Below are positions 29,315-38,783 of a stretch of 64,000 nucleotides of DNA, in pieces. A program made the translations under genes and the position numbers. Source of the DNA: Vibrio aestuarianus (GTDB lineage: Bacteria > Pseudomonadota > Gammaproteobacteria > Enterobacterales > Vibrionaceae). Numbering within the stretch: the first letter of the stretch is position 1; each line of letters begins with the position of its first letter. Under the pieces are notes generated by a model, which was not told the DNA's origin, ran no database searches, and saw only the letters and a program-made list of their open reading frames with translations. Location of the stretch: positions 62,001 to 126,000 of the forward strand of contig NZ_JAAZTU010000010.1 in NCBI RefSeq assembly GCF_012395185.1, in the 5' to 3' direction.

Positions 29315-30847
29315 ATGTTGAATCTTGTTATTAAACCAGGGCAACTAAGCCTAAAACAATTGCGCCAAATCAGTCGTTCACCGGTTGTGGTATCGCTTGA
29401 TCCAAGAGCTATACCAGATATTGAAGCCAGCACTCGAGTGGTTGAGCAAGTTATCGCCGAAAACCGTACCGTTTACGGCATCAACACCGGCTTTGGCCTG
29501 CTCGCCAATACCAAAATCGCACCTGAAGATCTGGAAACTCTGCAAAGAAGCATTGTCCTTTCACACGCAGCTGGTATCGGTAAATTCATGTCGGATGAAA
29601 CCGTTCGTTTGATGATGATATTAAAAATCAACAGCTTATCTCGAGGCTTTTCAGGCATTCGCCTTGCGGTGATTAACGCATTGATGGAGCTGGTAAATAG
29701 CCAAGTCTACCCTTGTGTACCACAGAAAGGTTCCGTGGGTGCTTCTGGCGACCTTGCGCCACTGGCACACATGAGCACCGTGTTACTGGGCGAAGGTCAA
29801 GCACGCCACAACGGTGAGGTGATTTCCGGTTTAGAAGCATTAAAAATTGCAGGTTTAGAACCCATTACCCTCGCACCAAAAGAGGGACTGGCTTTACTAA
29901 ACGGCACACAAGCCTCTACCGCTTTTGCACTCGAAGGGTTGTTTGCTGCTGAAGATTTATTTGCATCAGCAACTGTGTGTGGTGCCATGTCAGTTGAAGC
30001 GGCGCTAGGCAGCCGTCGACCATTCGACCCACGCATTCATCGTGTTCGCGGTCATCGTAGCCAAATGGACGCCGCTACAGCTTATCGACATATGCTGGAT
30101 ATTAGTAGTGAAATTGGCGATTCACACACCGCGTGTGAAAAAGTACAAGACCCTTATTCACTGCGCTGTCAACCGCAAGTTATGGGTGCTTGCTTACAAC
30201 AAATTCGCAATTCTGCTGAAATTTTGCAAGTTGAAGCCAATGCGGTTTCAGACAATCCATTAGTCTTTGCCGATGACGGTGACATTATCTCTGGCGGCAA
30301 CTTCCACGCAGAGCCTGTTGCTATGGCTGCGGATAACTTAGCACTCGCGATTGCCGAAATCGGTAGCTTATCTGAACGACGTATGGCACTTTTGATCGAC
30401 AGTGCACTCAGCAAGCTGCCTCCATTTTTAGTCGATAATGGCGGCGTCAACTCCGGCTTCATGATTGCGCAAGTTACAGCAGCAGCGCTTGCCAGTGAAA
30501 ACAAAACCCTTGCCCATCCGGCATCGGTTGATAGCTTACCAACCTCAGCTAATCAAGAAGATCACGTATCCATGGCCACTTTTGCTGGCCGCCGTTTACG
30601 TGATATGAGCGAAAATACACGGGGAATTTTGGCCGTTGAATACCTTTCAGCAGCTCAAGGGCTAGATTTCAGAGCGCCCAACAAGTCATCAACACGAGTC
30701 GAAGAAGCCAAACAAATCCTGCGCGAGAAAGTACCGTTTTACGATAAAGACCGTTACTTCTCACCGGATATTGAACAGGCCAATACGCTACTCAAGCTGG
30801 CCGTTCATAACCACTTAATGCCCGACATGCTACTACCGAGCTTTTAA
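29315..30847 (+). CDS. hutH: Histidine ammonia-lyase
   Basis: First step: L-histidine to urocanate and ammonia. 510 aa. The MIO cofactor triad Ala-Ser-Gly lies in [14 protein letters not shown] (~residues 139-152). Tyr near the N-terminus (VYGINTGFG) and the QDHVSM-like (EDHVSMATF) segment are also present. I take ATG 29315 because AAGGA lies 8 bases upstream; ATG 29309 is too close to it. Last gene of hutCIGUH. Confidence 0.96.
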   Translation: MLNLVIKPGQLSLKQLRQISRSPVVVSLDPRAIPDIEASTRVVEQVIAENRTVYGINTGFGLLANTKIAPEDLETLQRSIVLSHAAGIGKFMSDETVRLMMILKINSLSRGFSGIRLAVINALMELVNSQVYPCVPQKGSVGASGDLAPLAHMSTVLLGEGQARHNGEVISGLEALKIAGLEPITLAPKEGLALLNGTQASTAFALEGLFAAEDLFASATVCGAMSVEAALGSRRPFDPRIHRVRGHRSQMDAATAYRHMLDISSEIGDSHTACEKVQDPYSLRCQPQVMGACLQQIRNSAEILQVEANAVSDNPLVFADDGDIISGGNFHAEPVAMAADNLALAIAEIGSLSERRMALLIDSALSKLPPFLVDNGGVNSGFMIAQVTAAALASENKTLAHPASVDSLPTSANQEDHVSMATFAGRRLRDMSENTRGILAVEYLSAAQGLDFRAPNKSSTRVEEAKQILREKVPFYDKDRYFSPDIEQANTLLKLAVHNHLMPDMLLPSF

Positions 30848-30856
30848 ACACCGACC

Positions 30857-30881
30857 TGAGCCTCACCTTTTGTGAGGCTCA
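30857..30881 (+). terminator. Hairpin after hutH
   Basis: A 10-bp stem TGAGCCTCAC / GTGAGGCTCA with a 5-base loop and no T-run. Confidence 0.55.
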
Positions 30882-30955
30882 TCTCACTGGATAGACCATT
30901 CATCCAGCTTTCTTCGCTTATAATCCAACGCAGTTTTGGCTAGAAAGCGTAAATT

Positions 30956-31681
30956 ATGTTTCTGACTCCTTATTTTTTACATCAAGACAAGCAATTCCAA
31001 TTCACTCGCCAACAAGCGAGCCATTTTGCAAAAAAAGTGGCGGGCGATTTCAATCCGATTCACGACGAAGATAGCAAGCGCTTCTGTGTGCCGGGCGATC
31101 TTCTCTTTGCAGTGCTGTTGCAAAAAGAAGGCATCAGCCAAAAAATGCGTTTTAATTTTTCTGGCATGGTGAACGACGGCATAGCACTGCATATTGAAAA
31201 TAAGTGTGATAAAGAAAGTGCAGTCGTTGATACGAGTGGTAAAGAATACTTGCATATGAACCGTGAAGGCCAAGTTAGTCATGATGCGGCCTTTATCGAG
31301 CATGTGGTCACTAATTACGTTCAATTCTCAGGCATGAACTTCCCACACATCATGGTTCCACTAATGGAAGAAGCGCAGATGATGATCAACTGCCAACGTC
31401 CATTGGTTATTTATGAAAGCATGGAAGTGGAATTTAACCGCTTAGATCTAACTCATCCTGAAGTGTCGTTTTCCGGTGCATCCTTTGATGTGGATGGTAA
31501 ACGTGGCGTAGTTACCCTGAATTTTGTCTTTAAAGAGGAAGGCGAAGTTGTCGGTAAAGGCGTAAAACGCATGGTGGCAAGTGGCCTCAAGCCTTACGAT
31601 CAAGATGCCGTTGATGATTTGGTTAACCGCTTCAATGAACGCAAAGAGATGTTTCTAGCTAAGTTTTCTGCAGCTGCATAA
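30956..31681 (+). CDS. DUF3581 family protein
   Basis: A 241-aa conserved protein of unknown function found in marine gamma-proteobacteria. The stretch FAKKVAGDFNPIHDED (~24-39) looks like the catalytic helix of MaoC/hot-dog hydratases (xGDxNPxH), hinting at a hot-dog fold that acts on acyl chains; this is inference. Ends in a terminator and appears monocistronic. Confidence 0.75.
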   Translation: MFLTPYFLHQDKQFQFTRQQASHFAKKVAGDFNPIHDEDSKRFCVPGDLLFAVLLQKEGISQKMRFNFSGMVNDGIALHIENKCDKESAVVDTSGKEYLHMNREGQVSHDAAFIEHVVTNYVQFSGMNFPHIMVPLMEEAQMMINCQRPLVIYESMEVEFNRLDLTHPEVSFSGASFDVDGKRGVVTLNFVFKEEGEVVGKGVKRMVASGLKPYDQDAVDDLVNRFNERKEMFLAKFSAAA

Positions 31682-31698
31682 CAACCATACACACCCAT

Positions 31699-31725
31699 AG
31701 CCCTGCCAACTTGGCGGGGCTTTTA
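31699..31725 (+). terminator. Terminator after the DUF3581 gene
   Basis: AGCCCTGCCA (31699-31708) / TGGCGGGGCT (31712-31721), then TTTT. It may also serve the convergent gene. Confidence 0.7.
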
Positions 31726-32184
31726 AATCCAGCGTCTCACTCGCTGTTTATAATCCACATACTCCTCACCAAACAGTCTCTCCAAAACCCGTTCTTCTGG
31801 TAGGATCTGTAACCGATTCATAAACCACACAAACAAAAAGACAATGGCAAAACTTAGTATGTTTTGTTGCCAATAAGCCGTAGCAAAAAGTAGTAAAAGC
31901 AACCCTAAATACATAGGATTGCGTGAGTAACGATAGATTCCACTATCAACAACACATGATGCGTTTTCCGGCTTAGTTGGATTAACCGTCGTTTGCACTT
32001 TGCGAAATTCATGAATGCCCCACAAGCCGACAATGCCGGAAAGCACGAAGCAAATCGCAAATACCACCGCAGGTAAAGGCAATGTAATACTGGCAAAAAC
32101 AAAGAGGTGGGAAAGACGATTCATCAACACCAGTGCTACGATAAACACCGCGACTGGTGGAATCTTAAGTTCTAATTTATCCAT
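31723..32184 (-). CDS. Isoprenylcysteine/phospholipid methyltransferase-like membrane protein
   Basis: A 153-aa protein with four to five membrane spans. The C-terminal signature SGIYRYSRNPMYLG (~82-95) and EERVLERLFGEEYVDYKQRV are typical of the ICMT/PEMT membrane methyltransferases that use SAM. Substrate unknown. GAGAG Shine-Dalgarno 7 bases before the ATG. Confidence 0.82.
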   Translation of the reverse strand: MDKLELKIPPVAVFIVALVLMNRLSHLFVFASITLPLPAVVFAICFVLSGIVGLWGIHEFRKVQTTVNPTKPENASCVVDSGIYRYSRNPMYLGLLLLLFATAYWQQNILSFAIVFLFVWFMNRLQILPEERVLERLFGEEYVDYKQRVRRWI

Positions 32185-32235
32185 CGTTTACTCTCTCAAT
32201 CTTACTGCAACTCCAAGTATAGCCATAAAATCTAG

Positions 32236-32261
32236 AAAAAAGCCCAGTCACAAACTGGGCT
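32236..32261 (-). terminator. Terminator of the YdiJ-like gene
   Basis: Stem AGCCCAGT (32241-32248) / ACTGGGCT (32254-32261) with a T-run on the minus strand. Confidence 0.8.
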
Positions 32262-32287
32262 ATTTGCTTAACCAACACTCGGATAAT

Positions 32288-35200
32288 TTACACCAAGGCT
32301 AACAACGCTTGTAGAGGATGCTTTGGTTTAAAGTGTTCGAAGCGTTTAACTTGGCTACGACACGAATAACCGGAGATCAAACAGCGCTCCTTCGGCAATT
32401 TTTCTAAACTTGGTTGCCAACTTAAACCATAAATATCTTTGGACATTTCAAGTTTATCGAGTTCATGACCAAAGGTTCCAGCCATGCCACAACAACCGAC
32501 AGGAACGGTATGAAGTTTTGCGCCAAAGTGAGTAAAAATCATCCCCCACTCTTTTTCTGCATTAGGCAACTTTGTTTTCTCGGTACAATGAGCAAACAAA
32601 TACCAAGCCTCGGTATCTAAAGCTTCACTAGCATTAAACTCGGCCAAACGAGGCAACAACCATTCATGCACAGTCAATACATCAAAATCACCACGCTTAT
32701 CGCCCAGAATCTCGTTGTACTCATCGCGATAACAGAGCACTAGAGCCGGGTCAACACCGACCATCGCAATATTAAGATCAGCCACTTGTGATAAAAATGC
32801 CGCGGTATTTTGCGCTGTTGAGGTGAACTGTTTTAAGAAACCTTTAATATGTTGTGCTTTACCATTAGGTTTAAACGGCAACAGAATTGGATTTTTGCCC
32901 AATTTGATCAGTAATTGGATAAAATCTTCAACCACGTCTGCATCGTAATAGCTTGTAAATGGGTCTTGCACCACAATCACATGTTGATCACGGTCTTGTT
33001 GAGATAATCCAGCCAAACGCTGCAAGTTAAAATCAACGCTATGGCCAGCCACACGTTTTGCCAAAGTTGGCACAGACAACAGCGGTGCATCGACATACCC
33101 AACCGTTGATGCAGTCAAACTTTGCACCCACTTTTGTGAAAGCGCAGTATTTACCACTTGTGGTACCTTCGCCATTAACGGCAACATGCTTTCAATATTT
33201 GCAACCAAGTAATCTTTTGCTGGGCGTTGATAGCGTGAATAGTAAATATTGAGGAAACGCGAACGAAAACTCGGTACATCCACTTTGATTGGACACTGAC
33301 TAGCACATGCTTTGCATGCCAAGCAGCCATTCATCGCTTCATAAACTTCGTGAGAAAAATCGTATTGATGACGTTTATTTAATGAATTACGAACACGCTC
33401 AATCATTGTTTTGATGGTAGGTGACGATTCTAGCACTTGTTTTTCAAGATCAAGAATATCAACACCTTGCTCCGTTAATTGGCGTAACCATTCCCGGACT
33501 AACCCTGCTCGACCTTTTGGTGATTGACGACGATCAGCGGTGACTTTCATCGATGGGCACATCGGAGAGCTAGTATCATAATTAAAACAGAGACCGTTTC
33601 CGTTACACTCCATCGCTTGCTTGAAACTGTCACGAACTTGAACATCGATTTGGCGATCAAAGTACCCACGTTTAGTATCCGTCACTTTCACTAATTCAAA
33701 ATTAGTATCGAGAGGAGTACATATTTTGCCGGGGTTCATCTTATTGTGTGGGTCAAACGCCGCTTTGACTCGTCGCAATTCAGTAAACAGTTCCTCACCA
33801 AAAAATTCAGGACCGTATTGTGAGCGATAACCTTTGCCATGCTCACCCCACATCAAACCGCCATATTTCGCGACAAGCTTGACGACTTCATCCGACACTT
33901 CATGCATCATCAGTTCTTGTTGGGGGTCACACAAATCTAATGCTGGTCGAACGTGAAGAACTCCTGCATCCACATGACCAAACATGCCATAACTGAGCGA
34001 TTTGCTATCAAGTAAGGTTCGAAATTCAGCAATAAAGTCTGCTAAGTTTTCTGGCGGTACACACGTGTCTTCGGCGAATGCGACTGGTTTTGCTCGGCCT
34101 TTTGCCGCGCCCAATAAGCCAACCGCTTTTTTACGCATGTTATAGATACGGTTGATGCTAGCTAAATCACTACACACTTGGTAGCCAATAATGCCAGCTT
34201 CTTGATTGGTAAGCATTTTCTCAAGGCGCGCTGTTAGTGCTTGAACTTGCTCCGAAACCTCTTGTTCATCTTGCCCTGCAAATTCAACCATGTTGATGCC
34301 TTGCATCTCCTTGCCTGGGACATCTGCGAGCAAGTCACTAACACTGTGCCAAACGATGTCTTGCTTGGCCAGGTTCAGTACTTTTGAATCAACCGTTTCA
34401 ACCGATAACGCTTTGGCTTCGACCATCAAAGGAGCATTACGCAGTGCTGAATCAAAAGTATTGTACTTCACATTGACTAACGTACGTGCTTTAGGGATAG
34501 GGGTTAGGTTTAGCGTGGCTTCGGTAATAAATGCCAGAGATCCTTCTGCACCACACAATACACGGGTCAGGTTAAACGAATCACTTTCTTCATCAATGGC
34601 ATTTTTGAGATCATAACCGGTCAGAAAACGGTTAAGTGCTGGGAATTTCGCAACAATTTGCGCCCGCTTTTCACGGCACACCGCTTCGGTCACTTGTAAC
34701 GCTTGCTCTGCAAATGAACCTTGTTCAGCCATACCAAGTGACATATCAGACTCAAGCTGTGATCCATCGGCAAATACCGCTTGTAACGACAGCACATGGT
34801 CTGAGGTTTTGCCATATTTCAATGACCCTTGTCCAGAAGCATCAGTATTAATCATGCCACCCAATGTAGCGCGATTACTGGTTGAAAGGTCGGGCGAGAA
34901 AAAATAGCCATAAGGGCGTACCGCATCATTAAGCTGATCTTTCACAACACCAGCTTGAACACGTACCCATCCTTCTTCTGCATTAATTTCAATAACTTGG
35001 TTCATATGGCGAGACAAATCAACCACAACGCCTTTCGTTAACGATTGGCCGTTGGTCCCCGTACCACCACCGCGCGGTGAAAATGTGACTCTCTCAAATT
35101 CAGGTTTTGAACTAATCTTACCTATAAGAGATACATCATGCGTCGATTTTGGGTGGACCACCGCTTGAGGTAATTGCTGGTAAACGCTGTTGTCAGTAGC

Positions 35201-35323
35201 AACGGCGAGTCGACTAGAGTATTGTGATTCAATATCGCCGCTAAACCCCTCTGCTTTGAGTTGTTGTAAAAAGCTCAAAACAACGGGATCGACGTCTGAT
35301 TGGTGGTGAAGTCTTGGTAACAT
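32288..35323 (-). CDS. ydiJ: YdiJ-like FAD-linked oxidase / Fe-S fusion (D-2-hydroxy acid dehydrogenase)
   Basis: 1011 aa, near E. coli YdiJ (1018). The N-terminal half is a PCMH-type FAD domain (FSPRGGGTGTNGQS, ~75-88) with an FAD-oxidase C-terminal domain. The middle contains a cysteine-rich CNGNGLC region and a ferredoxin-like CLACKACASQCPIKV cluster motif. The C-terminal part has CCG-type cysteines (VGCCGMAGTFGHE). YdiJ relatives oxidise D-2-hydroxyglutarate or similar acids and pass electrons on. ATG 35323 has AGGAAG upstream; the frame to 35353 is unsupported. Substrate is inferred by family only. Confidence 0.88.
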   Translation of the reverse strand: MLPRLHHQSDVDPVVLSFLQQLKAEGFSGDIESQYSSRLAVATDNSVYQQLPQAVVHPKSTHDVSLIGKISSKPEFERVTFSPRGGGTGTNGQSLTKGVVVDLSRHMNQVIEINAEEGWVRVQAGVVKDQLNDAVRPYGYFFSPDLSTSNRATLGGMINTDASGQGSLKYGKTSDHVLSLQAVFADGSQLESDMSLGMAEQGSFAEQALQVTEAVCREKRAQIVAKFPALNRFLTGYDLKNAIDEESDSFNLTRVLCGAEGSLAFITEATLNLTPIPKARTLVNVKYNTFDSALRNAPLMVEAKALSVETVDSKVLNLAKQDIVWHSVSDLLADVPGKEMQGINMVEFAGQDEQEVSEQVQALTARLEKMLTNQEAGIIGYQVCSDLASINRIYNMRKKAVGLLGAAKGRAKPVAFAEDTCVPPENLADFIAEFRTLLDSKSLSYGMFGHVDAGVLHVRPALDLCDPQQELMMHEVSDEVVKLVAKYGGLMWGEHGKGYRSQYGPEFFGEELFTELRRVKAAFDPHNKMNPGKICTPLDTNFELVKVTDTKRGYFDRQIDVQVRDSFKQAMECNGNGLCFNYDTSSPMCPSMKVTADRRQSPKGRAGLVREWLRQLTEQGVDILDLEKQVLESSPTIKTMIERVRNSLNKRHQYDFSHEVYEAMNGCLACKACASQCPIKVDVPSFRSRFLNIYYSRYQRPAKDYLVANIESMLPLMAKVPQVVNTALSQKWVQSLTASTVGYVDAPLLSVPTLAKRVAGHSVDFNLQRLAGLSQQDRDQHVIVVQDPFTSYYDADVVEDFIQLLIKLGKNPILLPFKPNGKAQHIKGFLKQFTSTAQNTAAFLSQVADLNIAMVGVDPALVLCYRDEYNEILGDKRGDFDVLTVHEWLLPRLAEFNASEALDTEAWYLFAHCTEKTKLPNAEKEWGMIFTHFGAKLHTVPVGCCGMAGTFGHELDKLEMSKDIYGLSWQPSLEKLPKERCLISGYSCRSQVKRFEHFKPKHPLQALLALV

Positions 35324-35527
35324 TTGCTTCCTGCCCCTACTGCGCTGATCCAATCAGCTGTGGGTTAATGGTTAATTTGATATTAATCTTTGAATTTCGT
35401 CACTTTACAACATTTAAAAAGGTGATCAAATCAGAATCTCAATGCAAGAATGGATCTATGGGTTGCATTTTTCTTATTGGATTCAATATCAGCCTTTTTT
35501 AAGCCATTGCACATTACGGATATAAGA

Positions 35528-36217
35528 ATGAAAAAAAATAAAATTGTTACGACCGAAGACATCTTGTTGAAACTTTGCCAATCTGTATCGGGCGTACTCA
35601 GCTCAGCGACAGCAACCAATGTCGCCTACTCAGCCATGGTGCAAAAAATCAACAAGACATCACTAAAGCCCGATTTCGGTTGTTTTGTACTGTTTGATGG
35701 GGGGTTCTCTGGACTGGTGGTGATTAACTTTACAGCTAAAGCAGCATTAGAAATATACACCAGCTATATGCGCAATATGGGGATGCCAGAGGAAGAACTT
35801 GCGGTATTACACACTTCCGATGAAGTGGGTGACGTGCTTGGTGAATTGATGAACCAACTCGTGGGTGATTTCACCAACAAAATCCGTAAAGAACTGCAAA
35901 CTAACATCACTCAAAACCAACCCAAAATGCTGTCGTTAAATAAACAGGTTATTTTGTCTGTTGATACGAATTTAGACCGACCTCAAGCCCGCCGAGTAAC
36001 CTTCTCGACAGAAAATAACAATATTTTCTATCTTGAGTTAGCGATGGATAAAACAGAGTTTATCCAACTTGAAGAGTTTGAGATCCAAGAAGATGAAAGC
36101 CCTGATTCCATTTTAGAAGCGACTCAACAAAAACTTTCAGAGAAAGCAAAACGCGACGAACAACAAAATAGTAATACAGATATTACCACTGACTTACTTG
36201 ATGAACTGGGGATTTAA
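35528..36217 (+). CDS. DUF3334 family protein (CheX-like)
   Basis: A 229-aa conserved protein of unknown function. The pattern HTSDEVGDVLGELMNQLVGD (~97-116) resembles the E-x2-N catalytic helix of CheX/CheC chemotaxis phosphatases, so a CheX-like fold is plausible but unproven. The C-terminal tail is acidic and low complexity and ends LLDELGI. I use ATG 35528; upstream codons in the open frame lack a ribosome site. Monocistronic. Confidence 0.65.
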   Translation: MKKNKIVTTEDILLKLCQSVSGVLSSATATNVAYSAMVQKINKTSLKPDFGCFVLFDGGFSGLVVINFTAKAALEIYTSYMRNMGMPEEELAVLHTSDEVGDVLGELMNQLVGDFTNKIRKELQTNITQNQPKMLSLNKQVILSVDTNLDRPQARRVTFSTENNNIFYLELAMDKTEFIQLEEFEIQEDESPDSILEATQQKLSEKAKRDEQQNSNTDITTDLLDELGI

Positions 36218-36237
36218 CGCCCTTTAATCGCTACTCT

Positions 36238-36259
36238 CGCTGCCTAAAACTAGGCAGCG
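36238..36259 (+). terminator. Hairpin after the DUF3334 gene
   Basis: A perfect 9-bp stem CGCTGCCTA / TAGGCAGCG with an AAAC loop and no T-run. Confidence 0.5.
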
Positions 36260-36343
36260 ACTTCTGCTTGGCTTTCACTTCCTACTTAAAACCGCTAAAA
36301 TGCCGAACTTTTCTAAAAGTTGAAGCACTGTATTTGCAAATTG

Positions 36344-37027
36344 ATGGATAAACAAAAAGCCTTAAAGAAAATCGCTAAATGCCTTGAGCTTGGTAATTCC
36401 GCTAATGTGAATGAAGCGGCTAATGCCATCAAAATGGCTCACCGCCTCATGCTCAAGTATGGACTTGATAAAGATGATATTGAATTTATCAAGATGGGCA
36501 AAACCCAATCCACTCACTTATTGCCTACTTCTATTGGCTCTTCATTGCTACGTGTCATTCGTGGTATTAACACCAAGTTTGGCGTTGAAGCGGTACTGCT
36601 GAACCATAAAGGTCTTAAGCGTGTCGAGTTTATTGGTGAGGCTGATCGCGCTATTTTTGCCGCTTTTGCTTTTGACATCATTTATCGTGAAATGAATGAG
36701 CACACAGGTCAATTTAGAAATAGTTTTGCAGGCAGTGGCACGTCTAACACAGAGGTCACTCGTCGCGTCAATTCGTTTGTATCGGGTTGGATAGAAGGAG
36801 CTCTCGAAAAGCTGCCAACCATTACCGCTGATGATGAATCGAATAATAAAATCAATAATTACATCGACAAAGAATTCAAGAACATTGATCGCGAAACCTT
36901 CAAACAGCAACTTAGAGATGCGATGAAAAATATCACCGCAGACTACGAAACGGGGCTCAAAAAAGGTCGCAAGATATCGGTGAGTCGCCCTATAGATGGC
37001 GCTCCAGTCCCCAAGAGACTCAAATAA
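36344..37027 (+). CDS. DUF2786 domain protein
   Basis: A 227-aa protein. The N-terminal ~40 residues (KALKKIAKCLELGNSANVNEA...AHRLMLKYGL) are a DUF2786 domain, followed by a ~120-residue domain and a basic tail ending VPKRLK. DUF2786 proteins occur in phages and bacteria; function unknown. The ATG at 36344 begins the conserved domain, but no clear Shine-Dalgarno is present. Confidence 0.7.
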   Translation: MDKQKALKKIAKCLELGNSANVNEAANAIKMAHRLMLKYGLDKDDIEFIKMGKTQSTHLLPTSIGSSLLRVIRGINTKFGVEAVLLNHKGLKRVEFIGEADRAIFAAFAFDIIYREMNEHTGQFRNSFAGSGTSNTEVTRRVNSFVSGWIEGALEKLPTITADDESNNKINNYIDKEFKNIDRETFKQQLRDAMKNITADYETGLKKGRKISVSRPIDGAPVPKRLK

Positions 37028-37113
37028 TCAGAAATACTTGTTGATGTTCTGTTTATCTGATGCAATTCAACTAAAGTGTGTATAGCCATAAACCGTAACT
37101 TGAAGGTGATAAT

Positions 37114-38112
37114 TTGAGATTTGTCCTGAGTTTATGCCTATTAATCTCTTCATTTGTTATGGCTGATTCATTGACAGAACTGACCGCTCAAGCACAGCAG
37201 CAGAACCCGAATGCACAATATCAGTTAGCCTTGAGTTACCAACAAGGCAATGGTGTTGTGAAAAATCTGGACAATGCTTTTTATTGGTATCAACAAGCGG
37301 CGCATAATGATCACCCTCAGGCTAAACTCAAATTGGCCGATGCCTATCTCAAAGGTTTAGGAACGACCCAAAGTACCTCCCAAGCTATTTTCTGGCTAAC
37401 CGATCTGGCAACCACTGGCAACATTGATGCTCAACTGCGACTTGCTCAGCTGTATGAAACACTGCCATCATCCCCATCGCCACTTGAACTTTCAGAAATT
37501 TGGTACCATGCTGCGGCAGCCGAAAATACTCAAGCTGAAGAAGGTTATGCTCGAGTGCTCGAGGAAAAATTTAATAAACAACGAGCCAAACAAATTTCTT
37601 CTATTGAACAACTAAACAGTGCATTCACCACCACTTCTGAAGAAGAAGCATCAATAAGTTCAGCATCAACAACAAAACCGCAAGCCGACATCATGACTGA
37701 TTACTTATCATTGATTGTGCTAGCGATCATCTGCTTAGTCACTTGGTACATCTGTCGATTTTTGATTAAAAGACACCGCGAAAATAAGAATCAAACAAAC
37801 AATAAATTACAAAAAGACAATCAGTCCCAAGCTTTCGTCATCAAACAACAAAAGAGACAATTAGAAACCCTATTTAGAGAACTCAAAAGACTGCAACAGC
37901 TGCATGCAAACCAATCGCAAGATCAAAAACTGTTGCTGGCATGTACGCTATTTGGATTCAAACCCTCGGCTCTTCCCGATGAAAAAGCCATTAAGCTCCG
38001 TTATAAACAACTTTCAAAAATCTATCATCCTGATCTAAAAGGTTCTCAAGATGAAATGAAACGTTTGAATGCTGCGTTAAAAATCATCTTGTGCAGTGTT
38101 AATAAAAAGTAA
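37114..38112 (+). CDS. SEL1-repeat / transmembrane / J-domain protein
   Basis: A 332-aa protein of unusual architecture. It has a signal peptide (1-17), SEL1-type repeats (~33-150, such as AQYQLALSYQQGNGV and AFYWYQQAA), a Ser/Thr/Glu-rich linker, one membrane span (~197-217), a coiled-coil (~235-265) and a C-terminal J-domain with the HPD triad at 305-307. The expected topology puts SEL1 repeats in the periplasm and the J-domain in the cytoplasm to recruit DnaK. The start is TTG with GAAGGTG 6 bases upstream. Function unknown. Confidence 0.78.
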   Translation: MRFVLSLCLLISSFVMADSLTELTAQAQQQNPNAQYQLALSYQQGNGVVKNLDNAFYWYQQAAHNDHPQAKLKLADAYLKGLGTTQSTSQAIFWLTDLATTGNIDAQLRLAQLYETLPSSPSPLELSEIWYHAAAAENTQAEEGYARVLEEKFNKQRAKQISSIEQLNSAFTTTSEEEASISSASTTKPQADIMTDYLSLIVLAIICLVTWYICRFLIKRHRENKNQTNNKLQKDNQSQAFVIKQQKRQLETLFRELKRLQQLHANQSQDQKLLLACTLFGFKPSALPDEKAIKLRYKQLSKIYHPDLKGSQDEMKRLNAALKIILCSVNKK

Positions 38113-38203
38113 ATTTCATTTCTGGATGTTTCATAGCTAACCTTCACCCTAATAAAATAAAGGTAATGCAATCGATCTCCATCTCAATTTTAGTAACAAA
38201 TAG

Positions 38204-38233
38204 TTAACTTATCTGTTTTTAATATGGGATAAT
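38204..38233 (+). promoter_or_regulatory. Promoter of the 60-aa protein gene
   Basis: GATAAT (38228-38233) as -10 and TTAACT (38204-38209) as -35 with an 18-bp spacer. Downstream, a hairpin CACCTA (38249-38254) / TAGGTG (38262-38267) abuts the Shine-Dalgarno GGGAG. Confidence 0.4.
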
Positions 38234-38277
38234 CTCGCGTGAGAATTGCACCTAAATAGTCTAGGTGGGGAGATAAA

Positions 38278-38460
38278 ATGTTTACGATTGAAGGTATCTG
38301 CGATTGGTGTAAACAACCAAAGCTACTAACTAAACACAACTATATTGATGGGAAATCGCACAACTCATGTGAAAACTGTAATGAGTTTGCAAGAATGGAC
38401 GTAAGACAATTTAATATTGCAGAACAAGCAGTAAGAGAACGACAGTCACTTTCACAGTAA
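38278..38460 (+). CDS. Small CxxC-CxxC protein, 60 aa
   Basis: A 60-aa protein with two CxxC pairs (C8-D-W-C11 and C31-E-N-C34), probably a zinc ribbon, and a charged C-terminal helix. Strong Shine-Dalgarno GGGGAG 5 bases before the ATG and a terminator 20 bp after the stop argue that it is real. Not assigned to a named family. Confidence 0.72.
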   Translation: MFTIEGICDWCKQPKLLTKHNYIDGKSHNSCENCNEFARMDVRQFNIAEQAVRERQSLSQ

Positions 38461-38479
38461 AGTCATATATGTTCGACAG

Positions 38480-38504
38480 AAAGGCGCCTTTTGGCGCTTT
38501 TTTG
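38480..38504 (+). terminator. Terminator after the 60-aa protein gene
   Basis: A hairpin with GCGCC (38485-38489) / GGCGC (38493-38497) core flanked by AAA/TTT, then a run of six T. Confidence 0.75.
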
Positions 38505-38721
38505 ATTTATCCACGTAAGCTATCGAACTTCAATCCCGCGTAACTGATGGATATACAGGTATTACTACGGTCATCCTTAGTCTATCTAGATCACAAAACC
38601 TGTAATGTCGTTGTTTTTTTAAACAGACGAAGTTTTCAAAAAACTCAAACTAAATCAATAAATTAAAACAAAAACTATAATTAAATCGATCTTTTTTGCT
38701 GATAAAAACAACAAAAATAAC

Positions 38722-38750
38722 TTGATCAAACCAACCTCTTAAAATACTGT
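38722..38750 (+). promoter_or_regulatory. sulA promoter
   Basis: TTGATC (38722-38727), 17-bp spacer, TACTGT (38745-38750). The -10 is inside the LexA box. The stretch 38505-38720 is AT-rich with nothing else recognised. Confidence 0.65.
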
Positions 38751-38764
38751 ATACACATACAGCA
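38745..38764 (+). promoter_or_regulatory. LexA (SOS) box
   Basis: TACTGTATACACATACAGCA contains CTGT-N8-ACAG exactly, overlaps the -10 and lies 19 bp before the sulA ATG. Confidence 0.9.
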
Positions 38765-38783
38765 TGTGTAAAAGGACAGTGTT

